64,000 nucleotides of DNA from Rhizohabitans arisaemae (GTDB taxonomy: Bacteria > Actinomycetota > Actinomycetes > Streptosporangiales > Streptosporangiaceae), in NCBI RefSeq assembly GCF_025996515.1, contig NZ_BLRH01000029.1:372001-436000 (forward strand). The letters are read 5' to 3'. Below the pieces are notes generated by a model. The model was not told the DNA's origin. It saw nothing but the letters and a program-made list of their open reading frames with translations, and did not search any database. Numbering within the stretch: the first letter of the stretch is position 1; every line of letters starts with the position of its first letter. Positions 56,768-64,000 of the stretch are shown one piece after another. A program made the translations under genes and the position numbers.

Positions 56768-56965
56768 TCACGGTCCGAAGCAGTGCAGGGCCTCGGTCGG
56801 CACGGCCAGGTGGGCCGGATCGACGGCCGTGGTCAGACCGGTCGCGGTCTCGACCAGGCACAAGGTGGTCGCGATGGGGTCGACCGCGTGGGCGGCGGGG
56901 GCGGCGGCCAGTAGACCTAAGATCGTGACCGTGACGGCGATGAGCAGGCGAGCGGTTTGGCGCAC
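56768..56965 (-). CDS. Small secreted protein
   Basis: A 65-residue protein. Signal peptide MRQTARLLIAVTVTILGLLA ends near AHA; the mature part is about 35 residues with Cys residues in TTLCLVE and LHCFGP, compatible with one disulfide. AGGAGG lies upstream of the GTG at 56965. It is transcribed separately, preceded by an 11-base inverted repeat. No family recognised. Confidence 0.75.
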   Translation of the reverse strand: MRQTARLLIAVTVTILGLLAAAPAAHAVDPIATTLCLVETATGLTTAVDPAHLAVPTEALHCFGP

Positions 56966-56976
56966 GTCAACCTCCT

Positions 56977-57010
56977 GGGTAGGTAACGAACAGCTCCTTG
57001 TTAGCTACCC
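56977..57010. promoter_or_regulatory. Inverted repeat in the promoter of the small secreted gene
   Basis: GGGTAGGTAAC (56977-56987) and GTTAGCTACCC (57000-57010) form arms with one mismatch around 12 bases. GGTAACGA inside the left arm recurs at 57024-57031. Likely an operator for this secreted-protein gene; the regulator is unknown, though the neighbouring NarL-type regulator is a candidate. Confidence 0.6.
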
Positions 57011-57124
57011 AGAGTAATTGATTGGTAACGATGCGTTCTGGAAAAGATAATGTCGGTACCGATCGGAGATCTTGTCACCGCGTCTCGGGCGGCTTGGAGC
57101 AACGCGGATCCGTCCCGCCGGCGC

Positions 57125-57232
57125 TTAATAGACTCCCTTGCGGTGCAATTCCCGGAGGACGAGGTCGGCGGCGGAGATCGGGGAGCGAAAGCCGTACAAC
57201 TCCAGAAGTCGGTCTGTGACTTCGCGGTGAGC
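57125..57232 (-). pseudogene. Coding-like remnant after the response regulator
   Basis: In the same minus-strand frame as the response regulator, the sequence after its TGA continues for 35 codons to a TAA, reading AHREVTDRLLELYGFRSPIS then AADLVLRELHRKGVY. The peptide looks protein-like (amphipathic helices), but has no start codon of its own. It may be a decayed gene fragment or a former C-terminal extension. Confidence 0.35.
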
Positions 57233-57853
57233 TCAGAGCCTGATCAGGCGGCGTTCGACCGCGCCGGCCACGGCGGCGGTACGCGTCTCCACGCCGAGCT
57301 TGCCGTAGATGTGCACGAGGTGGGTCTTGACCGTGGCCTCGGAGATGAAGAGCCGGGCGGCGATCTCCCGATTGCCGCTCCCTTGGGCGAGCAGCTCCAA
57401 GATTTCGATCTCGCGCGTCGTCAGCACGGGTCCGGGGTCGCGCATCCGGCGCATCATCCGCGTCGCGACCGCCGGTGACAGCGCCGTCTCCCCCCTGGCC
57501 GCCGCCCACACGGCTGCGAAGAGCTCATCCGGCGGGCAGGCCTTGAGCAGATAGCCGATCGCGCCCGCCTCGACGGCCCGTGCGATGTCGGCGTCGCTGT
57601 CGTAGGTGGTCAGCACCAGTACCGCGGGCGGCTCCGGGAGGGCGAGCACCCGCCGTGTGGCCTCGACACCGTCGATGCCGTCGCCGAGCTGGAGATCCAT
57701 GAGCACCACATCGGGCCGCTTGAGGCCGATCAGCCGAACCGCCTCGGCGCCGGTGGCCGCCTCTCCCACGATCTCCAGGCCGGCCTCACCGCCCAGCAGG
57801 GCGCTCACACCCGCCCGCACCACGGGGTGGTCGTCGACCAGGAAGATCTTCAC
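57233..57853 (-). CDS. NarL/LuxR-type response regulator (SenR-like)
   Basis: A 206-residue regulator. The receiver domain has the acidic pair in KIFLVDDHP and the phospho-acceptor Asp53 in VVLMDLQLGDG. The LuxR helix-turn-helix is TTREIEILELLAQGSGNREI followed by AARLFISEATVKTHLVHIYG. The GTG at 57853 overlaps the kinase stop. Together with the adjacent NarL-type kinase and the divergent HbpS-like gene it resembles the Streptomyces SenS-SenR system. Confidence 0.95.
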   Translation of the reverse strand: MKIFLVDDHPVVRAGVSALLGGEAGLEIVGEAATGAEAVRLIGLKRPDVVLMDLQLGDGIDGVEATRRVLALPEPPAVLVLTTYDSDADIARAVEAGAIGYLLKACPPDELFAAVWAAARGETALSPAVATRMMRRMRDPGPVLTTREIEILELLAQGSGNREIAARLFISEATVKTHLVHIYGKLGVETRTAAVAGAVERRLIRL

Positions 57854-58956
57854 CGGCCCTCCTCGGACGGGTGGCCACCGCTCTCCACCGGTAGCGATGC
57901 CGCCAGAACCGTGCCCTCCCCCGGGGCGCTCTCGATCACCAGTCGCCCGTTCACCTGCGCCAGCCGATCGCGCATGGCCCGCAGGCCGTACCCTCTGCCG
58001 TCGGCGGGCGTCGTCGCCCCCGGATCGAACCCCGAGCCGTCGTCGTGGATGTCGAGGGTGACCTGGTCCGGCAGATAGGACAGGGTGACCGTCGCCCGCC
58101 GTGCCGCCGCATGGTCGCACACATTGGCCAGTGCACCCTGCGCCACGCGGAACAGCACCGCTTCCGCGGCCGAATCCAACGGACGTGGGTCGCCCTCTCG
58201 GCGGAACCGTACCCGGAGGTCACCCGCGGCACCCACGTCGGCGCAGAGTGCGGTCAGGGCGTCGGGCAACGGCACCTGGTCGAGTCCGGAGGGCCGCAGG
58301 TCGCGGATGAAGCGCCGGGCGTCCTCCAGGCTCTCCTCGGCGATGTCCCGCGCCCGGCGCACGTGAGCGCGGGCGTGCTCCGGCGAGGTCTCCCAGCCCC
58401 GCTCGGCGGCGTGCAGCAGCATGCCCATGCTGGACAGCCCCTGGGCCAGGGTGTCGTGGATTTCGCGAGCCAGACGCTCGCGCTCTTCCAGTACGCCCGT
58501 CCGGCGGAGCTCATGAAAGATCACCACGCTCATGGCGGCGATGGCTATCGGGGCGAGCACCAGGCTCGGCTCGACGACGTCGGTGATGCGGATCTGGGCC
58601 ACGATGACCGCGAGGGTGAGAAAGGCGGAGGCGGCCACCGCCGCCCGCTGCGGGAGCAGACGCAGGCAGACGAAGAAGAGCGGAACCGCGCACCAGCTGA
58701 ACGACGGGGCCAGTACGACCAGGATCAGCCAGCAAACGAGCACTGCGCCGAGCCAGCCGAGGCGGCCTTTCCGGCCGAGGGGCTCCCACAGGAGGACGCC
58801 GATCGCGTACCCGAGGCCGAGCAGTGCGGACAGCGACAGAGAGACGATCGTCTGGGCGGTCATCTCGTGCCGGACGACGAGCCGGGACGCGGATGCGGCG
58901 AGCAGCAGGAAGAAGCCCGCGTGCATGGCGCGGTTCAGCCATACGCGTTCCCCCAC
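57850..58956 (-). CDS. NarL-type sensor histidine kinase (SenS-like)
   Basis: A 368-residue kinase. Five or six membrane helices occupy residues 10-148 with very short loops, so there is no large outer sensor domain. The HisKA_3 box LAREIHDTLAQGLSSMGMLL has His167. The catalytic domain is short, with DIHDDGSGFDPG and GRGYGLRAMRDRLAQVNGRL. SenS of Streptomyces has the same plan and is modulated by the secreted haem-binding HbpS. A HbpS-like gene is divergent here, supporting the parallel. Confidence 0.93.
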   Translation of the reverse strand: MGERVWLNRAMHAGFFLLLAASASRLVVRHEMTAQTIVSLSLSALLGLGYAIGVLLWEPLGRKGRLGWLGAVLVCWLILVVLAPSFSWCAVPLFFVCLRLLPQRAAVAASAFLTLAVIVAQIRITDVVEPSLVLAPIAIAAMSVVIFHELRRTGVLEERERLAREIHDTLAQGLSSMGMLLHAAERGWETSPEHARAHVRRARDIAEESLEDARRFIRDLRPSGLDQVPLPDALTALCADVGAAGDLRVRFRREGDPRPLDSAAEAVLFRVAQGALANVCDHAAARRATVTLSYLPDQVTLDIHDDGSGFDPGATTPADGRGYGLRAMRDRLAQVNGRLVIESAPGEGTVLAASLPVESGGHPSEEGR

Positions 58957-59089
58957 GTACGCCCCTTCTTCGGCCTTTCGCGGATGTCGTACGGCTTCCG
59001 CGGCTCTCCGGTCAACCGCTCTGCGTGGTGGCGCACTGTGCTCCGCCGCTCACCACCGCGTCAACGCTACCCGTCCGAGGCCGGTGCTC

Positions 59090-59109
59090 CATCAACCGAT
59101 CGGTTGATG
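59090..59109. promoter_or_regulatory. Perfect 20-bp palindrome in the divergent kinase/HbpS promoter region
   Basis: CATCAACCGATCGGTTGATG is a perfect palindrome, 87 bases before the HbpS-like start and 134 bases before the kinase start. Candidate binding site for the response regulator controlling both directions. Confidence 0.7.
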
Positions 59110-59195
59110 TCGGTTTCAGTGGTTTTCTGGATGGGCTCCTGCCCACAGCGCGGCATCTTGGAATCATCCAAGCCATTCTCACCTGGAGAAAAGCC

Positions 59196-59759
59196 GTGAA
59201 GAAGATGTTCTCAGGCCGCCCCCGTATCGCCGTCGGCACTCTCGCCGTTCTCGCCGTCGTCGGCGGGGCGGCCGTGGCCGTACCGGCACTCGCCGCGCCG
59301 TCGTCCGCCGAGCAGACGACGGCCCCCGCGGTGAAGCGGCAGGGCGTCACCCAAACCCAGGTGCTCAGCGCCGAAACCGCACTGAAGATCGCAGACGCCG
59401 TGATGCGCGAGGCGGCCAGGGAGAAGCAGCGGGTGACGGTCGCCATCGTGGACCGCTCCGGTGCCACCCGTCTCATCCTGAAGGGCGACGGGGCCGGGCC
59501 GCAGACCGAGGAGTCGGCCAAGCGCAAGGCGTTCACGGCGGTGTCGTTCGGGCGGCCAACCAGTGAGCTGGGCAAGGGCATCGGCGGCGGTGGACCCAGC
59601 ATTGCCGACATTCCGGGCACGCTTATGCTGGCCGGTGGCATCCCTGTCGCCGTGAACGGCAGTCCGATCGCGGGAATCGGCGTCGGCGGGGCGCCAAGCG
59701 GCGACATCGACGAGCGGCTCGCCCAGGCTGGATTGCGCGCTGCGGGGCAGCTCGGCTAG
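59196..59759 (+). CDS. HbpS/GlcG-like secreted haem-binding family protein
   Basis: A 187-residue protein. A signal peptide (about 1-33, VGTLAVLAVVGGAAVAVPAL then AAPSS) leads to a GlcG/HbpS domain (about 55-185). Marks are LSAETALKIADAVMREAARE, VTVAIVDRSGATRLILKGDG, SAKRKAFTAVSFGRPTSEL and GGIPVAVNGSPIAGIGVGGA. HbpS binds haem outside the cell and modulates the sensor kinase SenS. The GTG at 59196 has GGAGAAAA upstream. The next gene is an ankyrin-repeat lipoprotein eight bases downstream. Confidence 0.9.
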   Translation: MKKMFSGRPRIAVGTLAVLAVVGGAAVAVPALAAPSSAEQTTAPAVKRQGVTQTQVLSAETALKIADAVMREAAREKQRVTVAIVDRSGATRLILKGDGAGPQTEESAKRKAFTAVSFGRPTSELGKGIGGGGPSIADIPGTLMLAGGIPVAVNGSPIAGIGVGGAPSGDIDERLAQAGLRAAGQLG

Positions 59760-59767
59760 GGGGTGAG

Positions 59768-60514
59768 ATGGAAAGACGCACGTTACTGTTTTCCATGCTC
59801 GCCGTGACGGTGGGCGCCTGCGCGGGGCCGGACCGCACCGGGGCCACTGTCCCTTCCGGCACGGGTTCGGCTTCGGGCTCGAGTGGTGTCGGCGCCGGTA
59901 CCGACCGCAAAGGAACGGAAATGCTCAACGATCGACTGCTGAAAGCCGCCGCCTCCGGTGACGCCGTGACGGTCCGGGAGGCCATCACGGGCGGAGCCGA
60001 ACCGGACGTCCGCGACGGGATCCGGCGCACCCCTCTGCTGCTGGCCGCGGCCGGCGATCACGTCGAGGTGGCGAAGATCCTCGTAGCCGCAGGCGCCGAT
60101 CCCAACGCGCCGGACGACAGAAGCGACACACCTTGGCTGGTCACCGGCGTGACCGGGAGCGTGGCCATGCTCAAGGTGCTGCTGCCCGCCAAGCCGGACC
60201 TGACCATCAGAAACCGTTACGGCGGCATCTCGCTCATCCCCGCCTGTGAGCGTGGGCACGTGGACTACGTGCGCGAAGTGCTCAAGACCGATATCAAGGT
60301 CGACCACGTCAACAACCTCGGCTGGACCGGCCTGCTGGAAGCCGTCATCCTCGGCGACGGCTCCAAGCGCTACCAGGAGATCGTCTCGCTGCTCGTCTCG
60401 GCGGGCGCCGATGTCAACCTGGCGGACAGCCAGGGGGTCACACCGCTCGGGCACGCGCGGGAGAAGGGATACGACGAGATTGCCGCGCTCCTCCGCGCAG
60501 CTGGGGGCCGCTGA
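59768..60514 (+). CDS. Ankyrin-repeat lipoprotein
   Basis: A 248-residue protein. A lipoprotein signal (MERRTLLFSMLAVTVGAC, with lipobox VGAC) leads to a Ser/Thr/Gly linker and then four or five ankyrin repeats: RRTPLLLAAAGDHVEVAKIL and AAGADPN, GGISLIPACERGHVDYVREV, GWTGLLEAVILGDGS and SAGADVNLADSQGVTPLGHA. It is probably co-transcribed with the HbpS-like gene and could be its exported binding partner. Ankyrin proteins are often linked to oxidative-stress functions in bacteria. The link here is contextual. Confidence 0.92.
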   Translation: MERRTLLFSMLAVTVGACAGPDRTGATVPSGTGSASGSSGVGAGTDRKGTEMLNDRLLKAAASGDAVTVREAITGGAEPDVRDGIRRTPLLLAAAGDHVEVAKILVAAGADPNAPDDRSDTPWLVTGVTGSVAMLKVLLPAKPDLTIRNRYGGISLIPACERGHVDYVREVLKTDIKVDHVNNLGWTGLLEAVILGDGSKRYQEIVSLLVSAGADVNLADSQGVTPLGHAREKGYDEIAALLRAAGGR

Positions 60515-60639
60515 GCGGCCCGGGAGGCTTGTCACCGCTTCGGTTCCGCCCGCCGCCGCACCGGTCCGGTTGCCGATAATGGTCGAGGTGTAAGGCGGTT
60601 CGGACATTTCCGCTCGTCACCTTGGATAGCGTCAAAGCC

Positions 60640-61491
60640 ATGCGGCTTCATGTGGGATGCGCGATGTGGACTCATGCGCCATGGCAGAAGCGATATCTCC
60701 CTCATCCGCTTCCTCCCGGCGAGCGGCTGCGGGCCTACGCGTCGTGGTGCAACGCGGTGGAAGGAAACACAACGTTCTACGCCACGCCTACAAGGAGCAC
60801 CGTCGAGACGTGGGCCCGGCAGACCGGCCCCGACTTTCGCTTCGTGGTCAAGTTGCCGAAGCCGATCACGCACGAGCGTCGCCTGTCAAATGTCGACGAG
60901 GAACTCCGGTCGTTCCTGGAGGCGATCGAACCGCTGGGGGAGCGAACCGCCGCGCTCTGGGTGCAACTGCCGGGGTCGTTCGCGCCGGCCGATCTCGGCA
61001 CCCTGGCGGGGTTCCTGCGCCGGCTTCCCCGTACCCACAGGTACGCCGTCGAGGTCCGCCACCGCGCGTTCTTCGAGGACGCCCGGTCCGAGCGGCTGCT
61101 GGAAAGGGTGCTCGCCGCCGTCGGCGCCGAATGGGTCCCCTTCGACACCACAACCCTCTTCCGTAGTCCGCCGACCAGTGACGCCGAACGGGACGCGTGG
61201 ATGAAGAAGCCACGTGTGCCGCGCCGGTCGTCCGCTCTCACCGACCGTCCGATCATTCGCTACCTCGGCCGGGACGCGACGGAGCAGACGATCGAGGGCT
61301 GGAGCCTGTGGATCGACAAGGTCGTCGAATGGTTGCGCGAAGGCCGCTCACCGACCGTGTTCGTGCACACTCCCGACAACGCCGACGCGCTGATGCTCGC
61401 CCGCCGCTTTCATGACGAGGTACGGGCCCGGCTGCCGGAGGTCGAGCCGCTGCCCGAGCCCATGCCCAACGAGCCGTTGACCCTGTTCTGA
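60640..61491 (+). CDS. DUF72 family protein
   Basis: A 283-residue TIM-barrel-like protein of the YecE/DUF72 family. MRLHVGCAMWTHAPWQKRYL and the segment AVEGNTTFYATPTRSTVETW are the family's N-terminal signature, followed by FRFVVKLPKPITHERRL, YAVEVRHRAFFEDARS and VFVHTPDNADALMLARRF. Function is not known for the family. The ATG at 60640 fits the family start; a TTG at 60622 could extend it. It ends in PMPNEPLTLF. Confidence 0.92.
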   Translation: MRLHVGCAMWTHAPWQKRYLPHPLPPGERLRAYASWCNAVEGNTTFYATPTRSTVETWARQTGPDFRFVVKLPKPITHERRLSNVDEELRSFLEAIEPLGERTAALWVQLPGSFAPADLGTLAGFLRRLPRTHRYAVEVRHRAFFEDARSERLLERVLAAVGAEWVPFDTTTLFRSPPTSDAERDAWMKKPRVPRRSSALTDRPIIRYLGRDATEQTIEGWSLWIDKVVEWLREGRSPTVFVHTPDNADALMLARRFHDEVRARLPEVEPLPEPMPNEPLTLF

Positions 61492-61541
61492 GTGCGGTCG
61501 AACCCGGATACGCCCGGCTGATGGGACGCGACACGGGAGGT

Positions 61542-61572
61542 GAGCCGTACGGAACCGGGTTCCGTACGGCTC
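61542..61572. terminator. Bidirectional hairpin terminator
   Basis: GAGCCGTACGGAA pairs perfectly with TTCCGTACGGCTC (13 base pairs, CCGGG loop). It lies between the convergent DUF72 and sortase genes. Confidence 0.93.
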
Positions 61573-61603
61573 CTCCGCCGGTGGCGAGGGTGCGGGGTCG
61601 AAC

Positions 61604-62290
61604 TCAACGGGCGAAGACCACGATGTTGTCGCGGTAGCTTCTCTTCCTCTTGTCGAAGACGCCGCCGCAGGTGATCAGGCGCAACTGCGGTGTCTTGGTC
61701 GGGCCGTACACCGTGCCGTCGGGGACGCGGTTCTTCGCGTAGCGCGCGAGCTTGCTGACCTTGAAGGTGACGGTGGTGCCGTCGGCCCGGTCCACGTGGA
61801 TCTTGTCGCCGGGACGCAACTGGCGCAGCCGGTAGAACACCGCAGGTCCCGTCTTGGAGTCGACATGTCCGGCGATGACCGACGCGCCACGTTCACCCGG
61901 CTCCGGACCCTTGCGATTCCAGCCGGCGAGGTCATAGCGCTTGGGGGCGACGAGCTTGCCGCCGACGTCCAGTTTCAGGGGAATGACCCTGGTGGTGAGG
62001 CCGATCGAGGGAACCCGCAGGCGCACCGGGTCGGCTACCTGCCCGTTCCAGGTGCCGCCCGCGCCGGTCTCGACACCGCCCCGGGGAACCCGACGATCGT
62101 CATCGTCATCGCCCCCGTCGTCATCATCATCGTCGTCATCGGGGTCGTCGGCTTGAACTGCCGCGCTGAGCTGAGGGGCGCCGGTCGGTCCGGCGGCCTG
62201 ACCGGCAGCCGCCTGCGGTACGCCGAAGGCGCCGATGCCGAGAATGACCGCGAGAGCGATCAGCATGCGCCGCCGTACTGTCAGAGCCAT
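61604..62290 (-). CDS. Class F sortase
   Basis: A 228-residue membrane-anchored transpeptidase. After an N-terminal anchor (residues about 8-30) comes an Asp-rich low-complexity linker (DDPDDDDDDDDGGDDDDD). The sortase domain follows: LRVPSIGLTTRVIPLKLD, KRYDLAGWN, SVIAGHVDSKTGPAVFYRL with the catalytic His, and LRLITCGGVFD with the catalytic Cys; the Arg is near the C terminus (SYRDNIVV). The ATG at 62290 has AGGAGGG before it. No LPXTG-type substrate gene is obvious in the window. Confidence 0.93.
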   Translation of the reverse strand: MALTVRRRMLIALAVILGIGAFGVPQAAAGQAAGPTGAPQLSAAVQADDPDDDDDDDDGGDDDDDRRVPRGGVETGAGGTWNGQVADPVRLRVPSIGLTTRVIPLKLDVGGKLVAPKRYDLAGWNRKGPEPGERGASVIAGHVDSKTGPAVFYRLRQLRPGDKIHVDRADGTTVTFKVSKLARYAKNRVPDGTVYGPTKTPQLRLITCGGVFDKRKRSYRDNIVVFAR

Positions 62291-62587
62291 ATGGCCCTCC
62301 TGCATGTCATTCCACAGCCGATCTGCGGATGAAATCAGGATGTAAAGGGCGGATGATGTCGTAATGAGGTACTGGTGAGAGGTGTCTCATACCTTCGGCA
62401 CGGACTCTCGCCAGGGCCGGCCCAGTGCTGCTCGCGCCTGCCAGGAAGTGCTCACCAGGCGTTTACCTAGATCAACCCAACGGGCGACTGCATAAGGCCA
62501 TCGACTGACTACTTTAGGTGCCCGACCGATTGGATGATCGGTCCGGCGCTCGCTCCGAGGCGCCGTAAACGGAAGGACATACAGTCC

Positions 62588-63145
62588 GTGCGCAAACACC
62601 TGCTCGTCAGCGTGGCAGTCGCCGTCGCGACCGCCACCGCGCTCACGGCGTCGTCGTCATCGGCCCATGCGGCAGCCCCGGACGAGGGCGCCTACAAGAT
62701 CAAGGTCCTTCACTCGCAGAAGTGCCTGGACGTGGCGAGCTCCCCCGCGGGAGCGGGGGCGACGATCGTGCAGAACACCTGTGCCGGCAAGAACACCCAG
62801 CGCTTCACCCTCGTCAAGGTCCTCGACCACGAGCCGTTCTACCGCATCAAGACCGCTGCGGGACTGTGCTGGACCCGTGACGGGGCCGAGAAGACCAACG
62901 ACCTCGTCATCAGGCAGCAGACCTGCACCACCGACTTCCGCCAGCTCTTCCGGATCCACGCTCTCCACAAGTTCGACGACGTCGAGTACCAGGCCGTCTA
63001 CACCACCCGCCACCCTGCTCTGGTCGACAAGTGTCTCCACGTCTACGCCGTCGACTACAGCGATAATGTCGACCTCATCACCTATGACTGCAACGACCCG
63101 AGCACCGGCTACAAGAACGACGCCTTCACCTTCGTGCCCGCCTGA
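62588..63145 (+). CDS. Secreted ricin-B-type lectin
   Basis: A 185-residue secreted protein. Signal peptide MRKHLLVSVAVAVATATALT then ASSSSAHA. The mature part is one beta-trefoil-like domain: YKIKVLHSQKCLDVASSPAG, IVQNTCAGKNTQRFTLVKVL, TNDLVIRQQTCTTDFRQLFR and the CLHVYAVDYSDNVDLITYDC repeat. The CLDV/Q.W-type repeats are loose, so it may be a diverged ricin-B lectin rather than a strong sugar binder. GTG at 62588. A strong terminator follows. Confidence 0.85.
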   Translation: MRKHLLVSVAVAVATATALTASSSSAHAAAPDEGAYKIKVLHSQKCLDVASSPAGAGATIVQNTCAGKNTQRFTLVKVLDHEPFYRIKTAAGLCWTRDGAEKTNDLVIRQQTCTTDFRQLFRIHALHKFDDVEYQAVYTTRHPALVDKCLHVYAVDYSDNVDLITYDCNDPSTGYKNDAFTFVPA

Positions 63146-63254
63146 TCGCCACGACCCGTCAGAGGTGAGCACGGGGCCGATGCCCGGGTCCCGCTCATGC
63201 CGACGACGGTGAACATCGAGCCCCTGGGGATCTCGACGATGTCGGTCAGACCCT

Positions 63255-63286
63255 CGCCGAGCCTCGGATCATTCCGAGGCTCGGCG
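63255..63286 (+). terminator. Perfect hairpin downstream of the lectin gene
   Basis: CGCCGAGCCTCGGA pairs with TCCGAGGCTCGGCG (14 base pairs) around the tetraloop TCAT, 110 bases after the lectin stop. It could serve the convergent SMI1-type gene as well. Confidence 0.9.
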
Positions 63287-63436
63287 CTACTTATGGCCGC
63301 ATAGTGGCCACGCCGCGCCGCTGTACGCCACTGGACACACCAGGAAGCCCGTGACCGGCGTCTCCTCTGGCCACCCGCTATGGCCCGGGGCATCTCGTCT
63401 CCCGCTCGATCACCGCCTCAAAGCCGTGCATCTTGG

Positions 63437-63988
63437 TCACCGTCCGGGTGTCGAGGCTGCGTTGTCCGCCTCCGAGTAGTAGTCGGCAAGCCTGCTTTCG
63501 ACCTGGTCGTTCATGAGGTCCCAGAAGGAACGGAAACGGATGGCCCCCGGCCACCAGCTCGCCAGGTGCCAGGCTTCCCATTCGCCTTCGGGAGTGGTGA
63601 CCCGTGGGTTGAGAAGGTACTGGCCGTCATCGAAATGACCGATGAGGAGCGTGTCCGGCAAGTACTCGGAGCGGAAATGAAGAGCTGGGTCCTGGCCGTC
63701 GCCATACGTGAAGTACTCCTCGTCGGGTACGTGGGCGAGGTCATCCCAGGGCTCGGCCGCGTGCGGGTCCAGATCCCGCAACCAGCCGATTTCGCCAACC
63801 GGTAGCAGGGTCTCCCCGCCCCATCCGTTGGCGGAACTCAGAAATGCCCGGTAGCTCGGCGGGAACCTGACACCGAGACGTTCTTCAACCTGTGCGATCT
63901 CGGCTTCGCTCGCGCCGGACGGGATGGGCTGGTTGACCTGCCCGAGGAGATCGGACCAAGAAGAACGAGAAGCATCGGAAGCGCTCAT
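63437..63988 (-). CDS. SMI1/KNR4-family protein
   Basis: A 183-residue protein with the SMI1/KNR4 fold. GASEAEIAQVEERLGVRFPP followed by SYRAFLSSANGWGG is the family's N-terminal signature; LPDTLLIGHFDDGQYLLNP and EAWHLASWWPGAIRFRSFWD complete it. Bacterial members are often immunity proteins for contact-dependent or polymorphic toxins, but no toxin gene is seen next to it inside the window. The gene may lie beside one just past the right edge. The ATG is at 63988. Confidence 0.88.
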   Translation of the reverse strand: MSASDASRSSWSDLLGQVNQPIPSGASEAEIAQVEERLGVRFPPSYRAFLSSANGWGGETLLPVGEIGWLRDLDPHAAEPWDDLAHVPDEEYFTYGDGQDPALHFRSEYLPDTLLIGHFDDGQYLLNPRVTTPEGEWEAWHLASWWPGAIRFRSFWDLMNDQVESRLADYYSEADNAASTPGR

Positions 63989-64000
63989 GACGGGGACCTT

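Noticed and set aside
62095-62155. Trinucleotide run of GTC/ATC units
   Set aside because: It lies inside the sortase gene and encodes its poly-Asp linker; not an independent repeat element.
63146-63436. A short minus-strand frame reading IPRGSMFTVVGMSGT, possible gene fragment
   Set aside because: The protein-like stretch is very short and interrupted by the strong terminator hairpin; it cannot be supported as a gene.

Overview
The window is chromosomal DNA of a high-GC actinomycete, probably in or near the Streptosporangiaceae or another filamentous family. Evidence is the strong GC bias at codon position 3, frequent GTG starts, four-base stop/start overlaps, and a developmental-regulator neighbourhood: bldC, an unknown gene, an amino-acid dehydrogenase, a DUF3073 gene, purM and purF. 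This order matches the Streptomyces bldC-purF region. The genus is an inference. I found no rRNA, tRNA, insertion sequence or CRISPR array.

1-9.1 kb: a LacI-type regulator cut by the left edge, BldC, the dehydrogenase and purine genes, two DUF4190 membrane proteins and an SCP2-type protein. 9.5-15.6 kb: two overlapping P-loop GTPases with membrane segments, an SPFH/NfeD membrane pair and an L,D-transpeptidase lipoprotein. 15.7-19.5 kb: a homogentisate operon (hmgA, an unknown gene, fahA) and an IclR regulator. 19.6-25.3 kb: a PRC-barrel protein, then a sulfur-scavenging operon (ABC importer, flavin monooxygenase, two flavin reductases) preceded by a Cys-rich leader peptide that suggests cysteine-controlled attenuation. 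25.4-36 kb: an EamA transporter, an orphan sensor kinase, a cluster of palindromic repeats, a Tat-exported FAD oxidoreductase, a photolyase and several regulators.

36.0-39.3 kb: a 1081-residue secreted protein joining an M4 endopeptidase, an M28 aminopeptidase and a carbohydrate-binding module. 39.9-46.8 kb: a six-gene type III CRISPR effector operon resembling subtype III-D. Its order is a TIGR03986-type RAMP, an HD-less Cas10, a Cas7-like RAMP, a Csx10-like protein, a double-RAMP fusion and a Csx19-like protein. Every junction is a 4-base overlap. No array, Cas1/2, Cas6, small subunit or CARF effector is visible. 47-55 kb: an accessory-looking stretch with a cyclase-family hydrolase, an XRE regulator and partner separated by repeated motifs, a SARP activator, an arginase-like/GNAT fusion and a large membrane protein with an extracytoplasmic ligand-binding domain.

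55.6-60.5 kb: short secreted proteins with a YqhA-family membrane protein, then a NarL-type two-component pair divergent from a HbpS/GlcG-like protein and an ankyrin lipoprotein. This resembles the Streptomyces SenS-SenR-HbpS haem/redox system and has a perfect 20-bp palindrome in the divergent promoter region. 60.6-64 kb: a DUF72 protein, a class F sortase, a secreted ricin-B-like lectin and an SMI1/KNR4 protein.
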